In this document: positions 1-8,134 of the stretch, piece after piece | How positions within the stretch are numbered: the stretch's first letter is position 1 | Layout: each line of letters opens with the position of its first letter | DNA from: Falsiroseomonas oryziterrae | GTDB lineage: Bacteria; Pseudomonadota; Alphaproteobacteria; Acetobacterales; Acetobacteraceae | Reading direction: 5' to 3' | Assembly: GCF_021864505.1 (NCBI RefSeq) | Contig: NZ_JAKJIB010000006.1 | Span: forward strand, 1-43,846 | Length of the DNA: 43,846 nucleotides | The notes under the pieces: generated by a model | The model's input: only the letters and a program-made list of their open reading frames with translations | What the model was told of the DNA's origin: nothing | The model's database searches: none | Position numbers and translations under genes: made by a program

Positions 1-905
1 GCGCCGGCGCGGGCCGGGGCGCCCAGCAGGGCGGCCCGCGCATGCGCGGCAAGGTCGCCGGCGGTCGCGACAAGCAAGTCGGCGCGCGCGGCCACATCCT
101 CCAGCGCCTCGCGCAGGTACCGCACGCGGTGCGGGGCGCCGAGCATCCAGGGATGCACGCCGAGGCCGAGCACGCGCCCGCCGCGCGACTCCGCCAGCAA
201 CCGATCCAGCGCATCGCGGATCACCGCGGGCCAACGCGTGACCGGCACGCGGCGCAGCCAGAGCGTCTGGACGTCGTCGAGCTCCGCAGGCGGCGGCAGC
301 GCGAGCAGGCCGGAAGCGTGGAGACAGGGCTCGTCGTCATTCGCCCAGTCGAGGCCGTAGCCGAAGCCGGCCTCGCGCAGCAGTCGCGTGGTCCGCTCCG
401 TCGCGCCGTGGTCCTGGCCGAGCCAGCCCGTCGCGCCGGGCCAGATCTTCCCCAGTTCGTCGCGCGCCTGCTCGATATGCACGCGCTCCTCGGCCTCGGT
501 CATGCGCGCGGTGATCATGCGGCTGGCCGAGATGCCATGCGCGACGGGCTCGAAGCCGCGCGCCGCGCAGGCGGCGACGAGTTCGGGGTGGCGCTGCGCG
601 GCGAGGATGTTGACGGCGACGCTCGCCGGGAGCTTCAGCGTGTCGAGGAGGTCGAGCACGCGCCAGGCACCGATACGGTTGCCGTAGTCGCGATAGGACC
701 AGCTGTGCCAGTCGGGCGTGCCGGTGAAGAAGGCGCCGCGGAAGCGCGGGTCGCGATGGGCGTCTGCGGGCGGGGCGATCTCGGTGTGCTCGATGTGCAG
801 CAGGATGTAGGCGGCGACGCGCTTGCCGCCGGGCCAGTGAAAATCCTGCCGCGTTGGATGCGGCGCGAAGGGGTGGATCGCGTGGTCGGGGCCGCGTGCG
901 ATCAT
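1..905 (-). CDS. PuuE-like polysaccharide deacetylase family protein, 3' end beyond window
   Basis: The gene reads off the left edge, so the C-terminus is missing; about 301 codons are visible. The protein has the polysaccharide-deacetylase/PuuE fold pattern: DYGNRIGAWRVLDLLD near residue 70, a VAHGIS segment in the mid-region, and GLGVHPWMLGAPHRVRYL towards the end. It resembles the protein of the upstream gene (902-1801) along its length, so the two are tandem paralogs. The start ATG overlaps the stop of that gene by four bases (ATGA), implying translational coupling. Family members hydrolyse amide bonds in cyclic or acetylated compounds (PuuE is a cofactor-independent allantoinase). The exact substrate cannot be read from sequence. 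Confidence 0.9.
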   Translation of the reverse strand, partial: MIARGPDHAIHPFAPHPTRQDFHWPGGKRVAAYILLHIEHTEIAPPADAHRDPRFRGAFFTGTPDWHSWSYRDYGNRIGAWRVLDLLDTLKLPASVAVNILAAQRHPELVAACAARGFEPVAHGISASRMITARMTEAEERVHIEQARDELGKIWPGATGWLGQDHGATERTTRLLREAGFGYGLDWANDDEPCLHASGLLALPPPAELDDVQTLWLRRVPVTRWPAVIRDALDRLLAESRGGRVLGLGVHPWMLGAPHRVRYLREALEDVAARADLLVATAGDLAAHARAALLGAPARAG

Positions 906-1801
906 CGGCCGAGCGCTGCGTCGTGGTGGTGGGCGAGATACCAGTCGGCCATCTCGGCGCCGGTCGCGAACCAGACGCCGTCGTGGCGACGCAGATAGGC
1001 CAGGATCTCGTCCAGCCAACGGATCCGGTGAGGGCGGCCGATGATGTAGGGATGCAGCGCGAGGCAGAAGACGCGCGGCTGCGCCTCGCCTTCCGCGTAG
1101 AGCGTGTCGAAGGCGTCGCGCGCGGACTGCGCGAACTCCTCGCCCTCCATGGCGCCAGCGGCGATCGCCACCGCGTCGTTCAGGTCCATCTGGTAAGGCA
1201 GCGAGACGAGGCGGCCGGAGCGCACGCGGACCGGCGTCGGCTGGTCGTCGTGGTAGAGGTCGCAGAGGTAGGAGATCCCGGCCTCCGCCACGAGGTCGGG
1301 CGTGGCGAGCGTGTTGGAGCCGGCGGGCGAGAACCAGCCGCGCAGCTGCCGCCCCGTCAGGCGGCGCCAGGCGTCCACGCTGGCGGCGATCTCCGCGCGT
1401 TCCTCGTCCTCAGACAGGCCCCAATGATAGCGGGTGTTGTAGAGGCCGTGGCTGAACACGTCCCAGTCGCGGGCGAGCATCGCGTCCAGCACCTCGGGGA
1501 ACATGTCGCCGACGGCCATGGAGAAGGAGGTGGAGCCGCGGATGCCGTGCGCGTCCAGCACCTCCATCACGCGCCAGACGCCGGCGCGGTTGCCGTAGTC
1601 CTTGAGCGAATAGGAGAGCACGTCGGGATGCGGCGTGCGCGGCCAGGGATCGCGCTGGCGGATCGCGGCCGGCATCCATTCGTAGTGCTCGATGTTGGGA
1701 CAGACCCAGACGGCGATCCGCACGCCGCCCGGCCAGGTCAGCTTCGGGCGAAGCGGCAGCGGCGCGTGCGGGAGGCGGTCCTCCGGGAGAACACCAGGCA
1801 T
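902..1801 (-). CDS. PuuE-like polysaccharide deacetylase family protein
   Basis: A 299-residue protein of the polysaccharide deacetylase superfamily, closest in layout to PuuE-type allantoinases. Visible landmarks are DYGNRAGVWRVMEVLD, the FSHGLYNTRYH segment where PuuE has ASHG, GWFSPAGSNT, SLPYQMDLND, AFDTLYAEGE, and LALHPYIIGRPHRIRWL near the end. PuuE members lack the strict metal triad of chitin deacetylases, so a C-N hydrolase role on a small cyclic amide is more likely than a cell-wall role. It lies 62 bases downstream of the AKR-Rid fusion gene and overlaps the next deacetylase gene by ATGA, so the three probably form one transcript. Confidence 0.93.
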   Translation of the reverse strand: MPGVLPEDRLPHAPLPLRPKLTWPGGVRIAVWVCPNIEHYEWMPAAIRQRDPWPRTPHPDVLSYSLKDYGNRAGVWRVMEVLDAHGIRGSTSFSMAVGDMFPEVLDAMLARDWDVFSHGLYNTRYHWGLSEDEERAEIAASVDAWRRLTGRQLRGWFSPAGSNTLATPDLVAEAGISYLCDLYHDDQPTPVRVRSGRLVSLPYQMDLNDAVAIAAGAMEGEEFAQSARDAFDTLYAEGEAQPRVFCLALHPYIIGRPHRIRWLDEILAYLRRHDGVWFATGAEMADWYLAHHHDAALGR

Positions 1802-1863
1802 GCGATTCAGACCTCCGGTGCTCGCAGGCTACGCCTGCTGCGCCCTGCGGTCATCGCATGCCG

Positions 1864-3309
1864 TCACCCCACGATCGCCTCGGCTTCGATTTCCACGAGA
1901 TAGTCGCCCACCAGACGCCCGACCTCCACCAACGTGTTGGCGGGACGGGCGGTCGCGAAGACACGGCCATGCACGCGGCCGACCGGCTCCCAGTGGTTCG
2001 CGTCGCGCAGCCAGATGCGGGTCTGCACCACGTCGTCGATCGTGCCACCCAGCGCCTCGATCGCGGCGGCGATCTTGTCGAGGATATAGACCGCCTGCCC
2101 GCCGGGATCGCCGGGGCAGACGACGGAGCCGTCCGTGTGAGTCGCGGTGGTGCCGCTGACCAGGATGCGGTCTCCGACGCGCACCGCGCGCGAATAGCCG
2201 CAGAGGCCTTCCCAGACGCTGCCGGAATCGACCCGCAGGCGTCCGGGGCGGAACTCCGTTGTGCCGTAGATCTTCGGCAGGCTGTCCAGGTGGTGGCTGA
2301 GGTCGCCGGCCGCCGTCAGGTAGGGCGGCTTGCGGTACTCGTCGCCGCAATCACCGGGGATCGGGCGGCTGCCATGCAAGGCCGTCTCGATCCGCGCACG
2401 GTCCTCCTCGTCGAGGGCGAAGGAGAAGAGGCGCAGGTTGTCGGCGCGATGCTCGGATTCGGTCAGACGTGCGCCGACGATCACGGCGCCAACCGCTGGA
2501 TGCTCCAGGACCCACCGCGTCGCGACGTTGGAGACCGAGACGCCGTGGCGCCGCGCGATCGCCTGCACCTCGCGCAGCAGGCGCTGGAACACGCCCCAGC
2601 CGCCCATCGCGCCGATGAAGCGTCGGTACTTCATCTTCGACCAGTCGGCTATGTCGGACTCGGCGGGCTCGTCGAGGTCGACCCAGCGCTCCGACAGGAA
2701 GCCGCCGCCGAGCGTGCCGTAGGCGAGGATGCGGACGCCGTGGGCGAGGCAGAAGGCCGACATGTCGCCCGCGGCGCGGCGGTCGAGCAGCGAGAAGGAG
2801 AGTTGGTTGGTCAGCACCGGCACGCCGTTGCGCACGGCGACGCGGAGATGGTCGGTGTCGAAGTTGGTGACGCCGATGTGCTGCAGCGCGCCCTCGGCCC
2901 GCATCGCCGCCATCTCGCGCAGCGCGTCGAGCCAGGCGGGGTGGCGGAAGCTCCACCAATGGAACTGCATGATCTCGGGGATCGAGCCGAGGCGGTCGAG
3001 GCTGCGTCCAACGCCGGCGCGCACCACGTCGCGGGTCATGGGGCCCGGCGTCGGCACCCATTTGGTGAAGAGCGCGGCCTGCCCGCCCTGCTTGCGGAAC
3101 AGGCCGGCGATGTCCTCGGCGCCGCCATAGTGGTCGGCCATGTCGAAGGCGTCGAAGCCGGCGGCGGCGTAGTCGGCGAGCGTCGCGGCGGCGGCGGCGT
3201 GGTCCAGCGTGCGGCCGTCGCGCTCCTGGTCGGCGACCTGCCAGAGGCCGGTGACGATGCGGGGGATGTCGAGGCCGGGGGCGAGGGCGATGCGCGGGGG
3301 GTGGGGCAT
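1864..3309 (-). CDS. Aldo/keto reductase fused to a C-terminal Rid (YjgF/YER057c) domain
   Basis: A 481-residue two-domain protein. Residues 1 to about 330 are an aldo/keto reductase barrel with the catalytic tetrad visible as Asp56, Tyr61, Lys83 and His117 (FDMADHY, LFTKW, MQFHWW). Residues from about 345 to 481 are a complete Rid-type trimer-forming domain (SGTTATHTDGSV, VVQTRIWLRDANHW, LVEVGRLVGDYLVEIEAEAI). The Arg that carries imine deaminase activity in canonical RidA (ARSCVEV in E. coli) is Asn here (ANTLVEV), so the Rid part is probably not a classic RidA. The reductase half is clearly paralogous to the protein of 5195-6232. Fusion suggests reduction of a carbonyl linked to handling of a reactive imine, carbamate or amide; this is inference. 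Confidence 0.93.
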   Translation of the reverse strand: MPHPPRIALAPGLDIPRIVTGLWQVADQERDGRTLDHAAAAATLADYAAAGFDAFDMADHYGGAEDIAGLFRKQGGQAALFTKWVPTPGPMTRDVVRAGVGRSLDRLGSIPEIMQFHWWSFRHPAWLDALREMAAMRAEGALQHIGVTNFDTDHLRVAVRNGVPVLTNQLSFSLLDRRAAGDMSAFCLAHGVRILAYGTLGGGFLSERWVDLDEPAESDIADWSKMKYRRFIGAMGGWGVFQRLLREVQAIARRHGVSVSNVATRWVLEHPAVGAVIVGARLTESEHRADNLRLFSFALDEEDRARIETALHGSRPIPGDCGDEYRKPPYLTAAGDLSHHLDSLPKIYGTTEFRPGRLRVDSGSVWEGLCGYSRAVRVGDRILVSGTTATHTDGSVVCPGDPGGQAVYILDKIAAAIEALGGTIDDVVQTRIWLRDANHWEPVGRVHGRVFATARPANTLVEVGRLVGDYLVEIEAEAIVG

Positions 3310-3346
3310 GGAGCTGATTCAGTCCTGCGACGTTTCGAGGTGATCA

Positions 3347-3383
3347 CCCCCACCCCGACTCTCCCCCGCTTGGCGGGAGAGGG
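3347..3383. repeat. Dispersed GC-rich palindromic element, copy 1
   Basis: In the 104-base gap between the binding-protein gene and the AKR-Rid gene. Read on the minus strand it is a hairpin (7-bp stem, 3359-3365 with 3375-3381) followed by a GGGGTGGGGG tail. The same hairpin-plus-tail design occurs twice at 32358-32460. It lies between two co-directional genes and might also act as a processing site or weak terminator. Confidence 0.7.
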
Positions 3384-3413
3384 AGATGGGTGCGCAGGCG
3401 GGGCTGCCGCGAC

Positions 3414-4700
3414 TTACCGCGGCGGAAGCTGGCGCTGCACGGCCTGCACTTCCTCGGTGGTCATCTGGCCGACGGTGGTGATCTCGCCGTTCTGGATGCG
3501 CCACTTGCGGAAGGGGCCGGTGATGTCGCCGTGCTGGTCGAACTCCACCGGGCCGATCACGCCGACATAGCGGATCGGCTGGTTGGCGCGGATCAACTCG
3601 AGCGCGCGGCGGAAGCCCTGCGGTCCGGCATGCACCACTTCGCCGCCCGGGCCGGTCACCTGGCGGATCGCCTCCCGGATCGGGCCGGCTTCGAAGCGGC
3701 CGGCACGGGCGGTGGCGAGGCCGATGATGGCCGCGGCGTCGAAGGCGCGGTCGGCCGCTGGCGCGCCGGCGCCGAAGCCGCCCGACATCGCCGGATAGGC
3801 CTGCGCGAAGAACTCGGTGGAGGGCGTGCTGACGGTGCCGCTCGACGTGCCGAAGGCGTTGTTGAGGAAGCGCGGGCCGACGTCGCGGATGAAGTCGGCG
3901 CTGTTCATGCCGTCGTTCAGCAGGAAGGTCTGCGCGCCGCCCTGCTGGATCCAGGTGCGCGCGATGGTCGTGCCGTCGCCGGGGTAGGAGACGAGGTAGA
4001 GCGCGGGCGGGTCGCCCGCCATGGCACGCGTAACCTCGGGCGCGTAGCTCGCCTGGCGCTCGTTGTAGGGGACGGTGGTGGTGATGGTGCCGCCGAGCGC
4101 GAGATAGGCGCGGCGGAACTCGTTCACCATGTTCACGCCGAAGTCGTTGTTGACATGGATGATCGCCAGCCGCCGCAGGCCCTGGTCCATCGCGTAGCGC
4201 GCGGCGGCGGTGCCCTGCAATGCGTCGGAGGTGATGGTGCGGAAGAACCAGCCGCGCGTCTGCCCCTCGGCCGCAAGGCGCGTGAGGGTGGGCGAGGAGG
4301 AGGCGGGGCTGATCTGCACGACGCCTGCCGGGCCGGTGACGCTGGTGACGATCGGGATCGAGACCGAGCTGATGATGCCGCCGATGATCGCCGGTACGCG
4401 GCGGAGATCCACGAGCTGCCGCGCCTGGTCGACGGCGACGGAGCCCTGGGACTGCGCGTCGCGCAGGTCGAAGGCGAGGCGGCCGCCGGCGATGCCCTGC
4501 GCGCCGGCGGCGGCGTTCAGCTCGTTGAAGGCGAGCTCCACGGACTTGGCGGCGGCCTGGCCGAAGCGGCCCGCGGGGCCGGTCAGGGAGACGACGACGC
4601 CGACGGTGTGGGTCGCCAACTGCTGCGCCTGGGCACCCGCCAGGGGCAGCGCCAGCGTGCCGAGGCCCGCGCCGAGCGCGGTGCGTCGCGTCATGGTCAT
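3414..4700 (-). CDS. Branched-chain amino acid-type ABC transporter substrate-binding protein
   Basis: A 428-residue exported type I periplasmic binding protein (LivK/Peripla_BP_6 family). The N-terminus has an arginine pair (MTMTRRTALG), an Ala/Leu-rich stretch and a likely cleavage site after GAQAQ. The mature part begins THTVGVVVSLTGPAGRFGQ, the typical first strand of the family. The ATG at 4700 is preferred to an in-frame start 39 bases upstream because GGGGGAG lies eight bases before it and it gives a proper signal peptide. It is encoded apart from the likely partner transporter genes livGFHM (6675-10010), on the other side of three small metabolic genes. Ligand unknown; the family takes amino acids, amides, urea and aromatic acids. 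Confidence 0.95.
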   Translation of the reverse strand: MTMTRRTALGAGLGTLALPLAGAQAQQLATHTVGVVVSLTGPAGRFGQAAAKSVELAFNELNAAAGAQGIAGGRLAFDLRDAQSQGSVAVDQARQLVDLRRVPAIIGGIISSVSIPIVTSVTGPAGVVQISPASSSPTLTRLAAEGQTRGWFFRTITSDALQGTAAARYAMDQGLRRLAIIHVNNDFGVNMVNEFRRAYLALGGTITTTVPYNERQASYAPEVTRAMAGDPPALYLVSYPGDGTTIARTWIQQGGAQTFLLNDGMNSADFIRDVGPRFLNNAFGTSSGTVSTPSTEFFAQAYPAMSGGFGAGAPAADRAFDAAAIIGLATARAGRFEAGPIREAIRQVTGPGGEVVHAGPQGFRRALELIRANQPIRYVGVIGPVEFDQHGDITGPFRKWRIQNGEITTVGQMTTEEVQAVQRQLPPR

Positions 4701-4773
4701 ATCGTTGGTCTCCCCCGATCCCGGACGTGAAGGCGGCAATCTCGCCCTGCGCCAGGGGGTTGTAAACAGGGCG

Positions 4774-5202
4774 TCACGCGGGCGGCAGCGTGATCCAGGT
4801 CTCCTGGACGAAGAGCCAGCGCGGGGTCGGGCCCGAGAGGTCGAACAGGGCGGCGGCGCGGCGGGCTGTCTCCGCGCCGCCGACCCATTGCCGCTCGACG
4901 TAGTGCATCAGCATGAGGGGCGGTGCGGCGTGCAGGACCGCGACATCCTCGATCGCGATGCGGAAGCCCTCGCCGCGGACGCCGCGTGCATCGCGCAGGA
5001 AGGCCAGCACCTCGGCGCGGGCGAGGCGGCGGCCGTTCGGCATCACCATGGCAAAGCCGGGGGCGAAGGCGGCCTCGAACCGGGCCGAGGCATCCTCGCC
5101 CGGCGCGCCCAGGGCGCGCTCGAAGACCTGATGCAGCGCGATGATCTCCGCGCGGCAAGCCGCGACGATCTCGGCCGCGCAGGTGGTGGCAGGATCAGTC
5201 AC
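4774..5202 (-). CDS. NTF2-like (SnoaL/DUF4440-type) small protein
   Basis: A 142-residue protein with the cone-shaped NTF2-like fold pattern: an N-terminal helix region (IIALHQVFERALG), FEAAFAPGFAMVMPNGRRL, then strands ending in LFVQETWITLPP. Members serve as small isomerases, dehydratases or steroid/polyketide-type enzymes, or as ligand-binding domains; no diagnostic catalytic residues stand out. It starts with GTG and overlaps the stop of the upstream aldo/keto reductase gene by eight bases, so it is translationally coupled to it. It is followed after 73 bases by the binding-protein gene. The function within the operon is unknown. Confidence 0.85.
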   Translation of the reverse strand: MTDPATTCAAEIVAACRAEIIALHQVFERALGAPGEDASARFEAAFAPGFAMVMPNGRRLARAEVLAFLRDARGVRGEGFRIAIEDVAVLHAAPPLMLMHYVERQWVGGAETARRAAALFDLSGPTPRWLFVQETWITLPPA

Positions 5203-6232
5203 GGTTCAGCTCGTACTTCATGATGCGGCCATGCGGGCCGTGCCGGTCGCGCTCCAGCGCGTAGAAGTCGCCCTGCGGGCCGGGGTGCTGCGCCAGCAAC
5301 GCGGCGATCGCGGCGCGGTCGGCATCGTCGAGCGAGAAGCTGAACACCGAGAGGTTGTCCGGCAGGTGCTCGGCGTAGCGCGCGCCCACGATGGCGGCGG
5401 CGACATGCGGCTGGTCCAGCACCCAGCGCGTCGCGACGGCGGTGATGGAGACGCCATGCTTGCGCGCGATCCCGTCCAGCAGCCGGAGCAGGGCCTGGAA
5501 GGCATTCCAGCCGCCGAACTCCTCGATGATGAGCCGGTACTTGACCAGGCTGCGGTTCGGCAGCGGCTCGGCCGGGTCGGGCTGGCCGAGCCAGCGCGCG
5601 GACAGGAAGCCGCCCGCGACCGTGCCGTAGCAGAGGAAGCGGAGATGGCTGCGGGCGCAGAGCTGCGACAGGGGACCGGCGACGCGCCTGTCCAGCAGCG
5701 AATACTGGACCTGCATGGAGACCAGCGGGATGGGAGCGTCGAGCAGGCGGCGGGTGTGCGGCGTGTCGAAGTTCGTGCCTCCGATATGCCGGATCTTGCC
5801 GCGCCGCCGGAGCTCGACGAGGTGTCCCGCTGCCTCCACCAGTCCGGGGGACGCGTAGTCCCACCAGTGGAACTGCACCAGGTCGAGCGCATCCACGCGC
5901 AGCCGCCGCAGCGACCGGTCGATGATCCGCTCGACCTGCGCGAAGTCGAGCGTGTGGAGCACGGAGAGGTCGGGGACGAACTTGGTGTGGACGTGCAGCC
6001 GCGCCCGCTCGGCCTTCGACAGCGTGTCGCGGAAGGCGCCGATGATCTCCTCGACGCCGGTGTAGATGTCGGCGCAGTCGAAGGTGGAGACCCCGGCGTC
6101 GAGGAAGGCCCGCATGTCGGCGATGGCACGCGGCATGTCGATCTCGCCATGACCGCCGGCGAGCTGCCAGCCGCCACGGATGAGGCGGGAGATGCGGTAG
6201 CCGGGGGCGAGCTCGTAGGTGGGGACGCTCAT
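5195..6232 (-). CDS. Aldo/keto reductase
   Basis: A 345-residue single-domain aldo/keto reductase. The start ATG at 6232 (MSVPTYELAPG) overlaps the stop of the TIGR04076 gene by ATGA, which fixes the start against longer in-frame readings. The tetrad is visible as Asp and Tyr in FDCADIYTGVEE, Lys in VHTKFVP and His in VQFHWWDY. The cofactor region near the end (AAIVGARYAEHLPDNL) fits NADP(H)-type family members. It is paralogous to the reductase half of 1864-3309, sharing FHWW, HIG.TNFDT, SLLDRR, YGT..GGFLS.RW and WVL..P. Probably reduces or oxidises an intermediate of the substrate imported by the nearby Liv-type transporter (inference from context). Confidence 0.94.
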   Translation of the reverse strand: MSVPTYELAPGYRISRLIRGGWQLAGGHGEIDMPRAIADMRAFLDAGVSTFDCADIYTGVEEIIGAFRDTLSKAERARLHVHTKFVPDLSVLHTLDFAQVERIIDRSLRRLRVDALDLVQFHWWDYASPGLVEAAGHLVELRRRGKIRHIGGTNFDTPHTRRLLDAPIPLVSMQVQYSLLDRRVAGPLSQLCARSHLRFLCYGTVAGGFLSARWLGQPDPAEPLPNRSLVKYRLIIEEFGGWNAFQALLRLLDGIARKHGVSITAVATRWVLDQPHVAAAIVGARYAEHLPDNLSVFSFSLDDADRAAIAALLAQHPGPQGDFYALERDRHGPHGRIMKYELNRD

Positions 6233-6564
6233 GGAACCTTCGTCGCGGTCGTGTCGCTGCGGCGGAACCGGCGCAGCTGCGTGCGGGTGATGCGGAGGCG
6301 GCTCGGGCAGTTCGGGTCGGGGCAGGCGACCTCGGCATCCGAGGTCATCCAGTCCATCGGATGCGTCGGGCGCTGCTTGGCGGCGAGCAGCGGCAGCACG
6401 GCGGCGAGCGAGTAGATCGAGAAGCCCTGCCCCGGCGGCAGGTGCAGCATCTCGCCGCGCAGCTCGAAATGATCCCCCGGCACGGCACCGCACCAGAGCT
6501 TGGCGCCCGGCGGCGCCACGACCTCGACCTTGAGGTCCCAGAGGTCGAATTCGTCCTCGTCCAT
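6229..6564 (-). CDS. TIGR04076 family protein
   Basis: A 111-residue protein of the uncharacterised TIGR04076 family: short beta-rich N-terminus (DLKVEVV), GDHFELRGEMLHLPPG, a helix with SLAAVLPLLAAKQR, and the typical C-terminal CPDPNCPSRLRI motif. The ATG at 6564 is chosen because GGGAGG lies just upstream; a longer in-frame reading to 6657 starts with low-complexity Arg/Ala codons and would run into the divergent control region. It is the first gene of the minus-strand operon and overlaps the aldo/keto reductase start by ATGA. No biochemical role of the family is known to me; Cys residues in CPDPNC could bind metal, which is speculative. Confidence 0.85.
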   Translation of the reverse strand: MDEDEFDLWDLKVEVVAPPGAKLWCGAVPGDHFELRGEMLHLPPGQGFSIYSLAAVLPLLAAKQRPTHPMDWMTSDAEVACPDPNCPSRLRITRTQLRRFRRSDTTATKVP

Positions 6565-6674
6565 CGCGCCCTCCCGCCAGCGATTTGTCGGCGGCGCGGC
6601 GCCGCGGCGCAAGCGGGGGACTTGACGCTGCGGCGCGCGCGCGGCCTTTCGCAGCAAGGCCGGGGGATGCGTGC
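6565..6674. promoter_or_regulatory. Divergent control region between two catabolic operons
   Basis: A 110-base gap from which the TIGR04076 operon (minus) and the livGFHM operon (plus) diverge. It contains a perfect 12-bp palindrome CGCGGCGCCGCG at 6595-6606 and a TTGACG box at 6622-6627 without a convincing matching -10 box. In DNA this GC-rich such palindromes also arise by chance. A shared operator is plausible; no regulator gene is adjacent. Confidence 0.35.
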
Positions 6675-7421
6675 GTGCTGGTTGCGCAGGGACTGACGAA
6701 GGCGTTCGGGGGGCCGCCGGTGGTGGACGGCGTCTCCTTCACCCTTGCGCGCGGCACGATCACCGGCCTGATCGGGCCGAACGGCGCGGGCAAGACGACG
6801 CTGTTCAACCTGATCGCCGCGAGCCTCGCCCCCGATTCGGGCACGCTGACGCTGGCGGGAGATCGGATCGAGGGGCTGCGGCCCGACCAGGTCTTCGCCC
6901 GCGGCCTGGCGCGCACCTTCCAGATCCCCCGCCCCTTCCCCGCCATGACGGTGCTGGAGAACGTCATGCTGGCGCCGACCGGCCAGCGCGGCGAGCGGTT
7001 CTGGACGAACTGGCTGAGCCCCGGCGCGGTCGCGGCGGAGGAGAGGCGCAACCGCGAGCGCGCGATGCATTGGCTCGACTTCGTCGGCCTCTCGAAGCTC
7101 GCGGCGCAGCCGGCGAGCGTGCTCTCGGGCGGGCAGCGCAAACTGCTGGAGCTGGCTCGCGTGCTGGTGGCGGAGCCGCGGCTGATCCTGCTGGACGAAC
7201 CCGGCGCCGGCGTCTCGCCGCCGCTGCTCGAGATCATCATGGGCAAGATCGCGGAGCTGAACGCCCGCGGCATCACCTTCCTGATCATCGAGCACAACAT
7301 GGACCTGGTGATGACTCTGTGCCGGCCGGTGATGGTGCTGGCGCAGGGCAGGCTGCTGCTCGAGGGCTCGCCGGAAGAGGTCAAGAACGACCCGCGCGTG
7401 GTGGAGGCCTATCTCGGATGA
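6675..7421 (+). CDS. livG: Branched-chain amino acid-type ABC transporter ATP-binding protein LivG
   Basis: A 248-residue ABC ATPase of the LivG type. Walker A is GPNGAGKTT, the signature LSGGQRKLLELAR and Walker B LILLDEPGAGV, followed by the switch histidine in IIEHNMD. The LivG-specific insert between Walker A and signature is present (ARTFQIPRPFPAMTVLENVML). A GTG at 6675 preceded by GGGGGA is the likely start; an in-frame TTG at 6585 would add a low-complexity Arg/Ala leader. The stop overlaps the livF start (ATGA). It works as a heterodimer with LivF on the cytoplasmic side of the LivHM channel. Confidence 0.94.
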   Translation: MLVAQGLTKAFGGPPVVDGVSFTLARGTITGLIGPNGAGKTTLFNLIAASLAPDSGTLTLAGDRIEGLRPDQVFARGLARTFQIPRPFPAMTVLENVMLAPTGQRGERFWTNWLSPGAVAAEERRNRERAMHWLDFVGLSKLAAQPASVLSGGQRKLLELARVLVAEPRLILLDEPGAGVSPPLLEIIMGKIAELNARGITFLIIEHNMDLVMTLCRPVMVLAQGRLLLEGSPEEVKNDPRVVEAYLG

Positions 7422-8134
7422 CGGCGGCGCTGGAGATGGCCGCGATCGAGGGCGGCTACGAACCCGGGCTGCCGATCCTGCGCGGCGCGTCGCTGTCCGT
7501 GGCACCGGGCGAGATCGTGGCGCTGCTCGGGCCGAACGGCGCCGGCAAGTCCACGCTGGTCAAGGCCGCGGCGGGCCTCGTTCCCGTCTGGTCGGGCCGC
7601 GTCATGCTGGGGGGGCGCGACATCACGGGGCTGGCGGCGCACCGGATGGTGCATGAGGGGCTGGGCTTCGTGCCGCAGACGGAGAACGTCTTCGCCAACC
7701 TCTCGGTCCTGGAAAACCTGCAGCTCGCGAGCGCCCTGGTCGCGCGGAAGCGGCGCCTGGACCTGGGCCGGATGTTCGAGCTGTTCCCGGACCTCGACCG
7801 GCAGCGGAAGCTCGAGGCCGGGCGGCTCTCCGGCGGCCAGCGGCAGATGCTGGCGGTGGCGCGCGCGCTGGTCGCCTCGCCCTCCGTGCTGATGCTGGAC
7901 GAGCCATCCGCCGGGCTCTCGCCGAAGCTCGTCGGCGTGGTGTTCGAGCGGCTGAAGGCGGTGCGCGACACCGGCGTGACCATCCTGCTGGTGGAGCAGA
8001 ACGTGAAGGCGGCCTTGGCCATCGCCGACCGCGCGGTGGTGCTGGTGGAAGGGCGCGAAAGGCTGGAAGGGCCGGCGGCGGAGCTGGTGAACGACCCGCG
8101 CATGGCCGCGCTGTATCTGGGAGCCGCCGCCTGA
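7418..8134 (+). CDS. livF: Branched-chain amino acid-type ABC transporter ATP-binding protein LivF
   Basis: A 238-residue ABC ATPase of the LivF type with Walker A GPNGAGKST, signature LSGGQRQMLAVARAL, Walker B VLMLDEPSAGLSP and VEQNVKAAL as switch region. The length is typical of LivF. The ATG overlaps the livG stop by four bases and the TGA overlaps the livH ATG by one base (TGATG), so the operon is translated in a coupled manner. The MTAALEMAAIEGGY start is chosen over longer in-frame readings because of this overlap and because the first strand of the fold begins there. Confidence 0.95.
   Translation: MTAALEMAAIEGGYEPGLPILRGASLSVAPGEIVALLGPNGAGKSTLVKAAAGLVPVWSGRVMLGGRDITGLAAHRMVHEGLGFVPQTENVFANLSVLENLQLASALVARKRRLDLGRMFELFPDLDRQRKLEAGRLSGGQRQMLAVARALVASPSVLMLDEPSAGLSPKLVGVVFERLKAVRDTGVTILLVEQNVKAALAIADRAVVLVEGRERLEGPAAELVNDPRMAALYLGAAA

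Noticed and set aside
1858-3570. A 570-codon plus-strand open frame opposite the AKR-Rid gene
   Set aside because: No recognisable motif; it runs across a gene end, an intergenic repeat and the next gene.
1-6564. A Rut-type pyrimidine or a urate/allantoin degradation operon
   Set aside because: A Rid domain and PuuE-like proteins are present, but RutA/RutB-type genes, uricase, allantoate and ureidoglycolate enzymes are missing.
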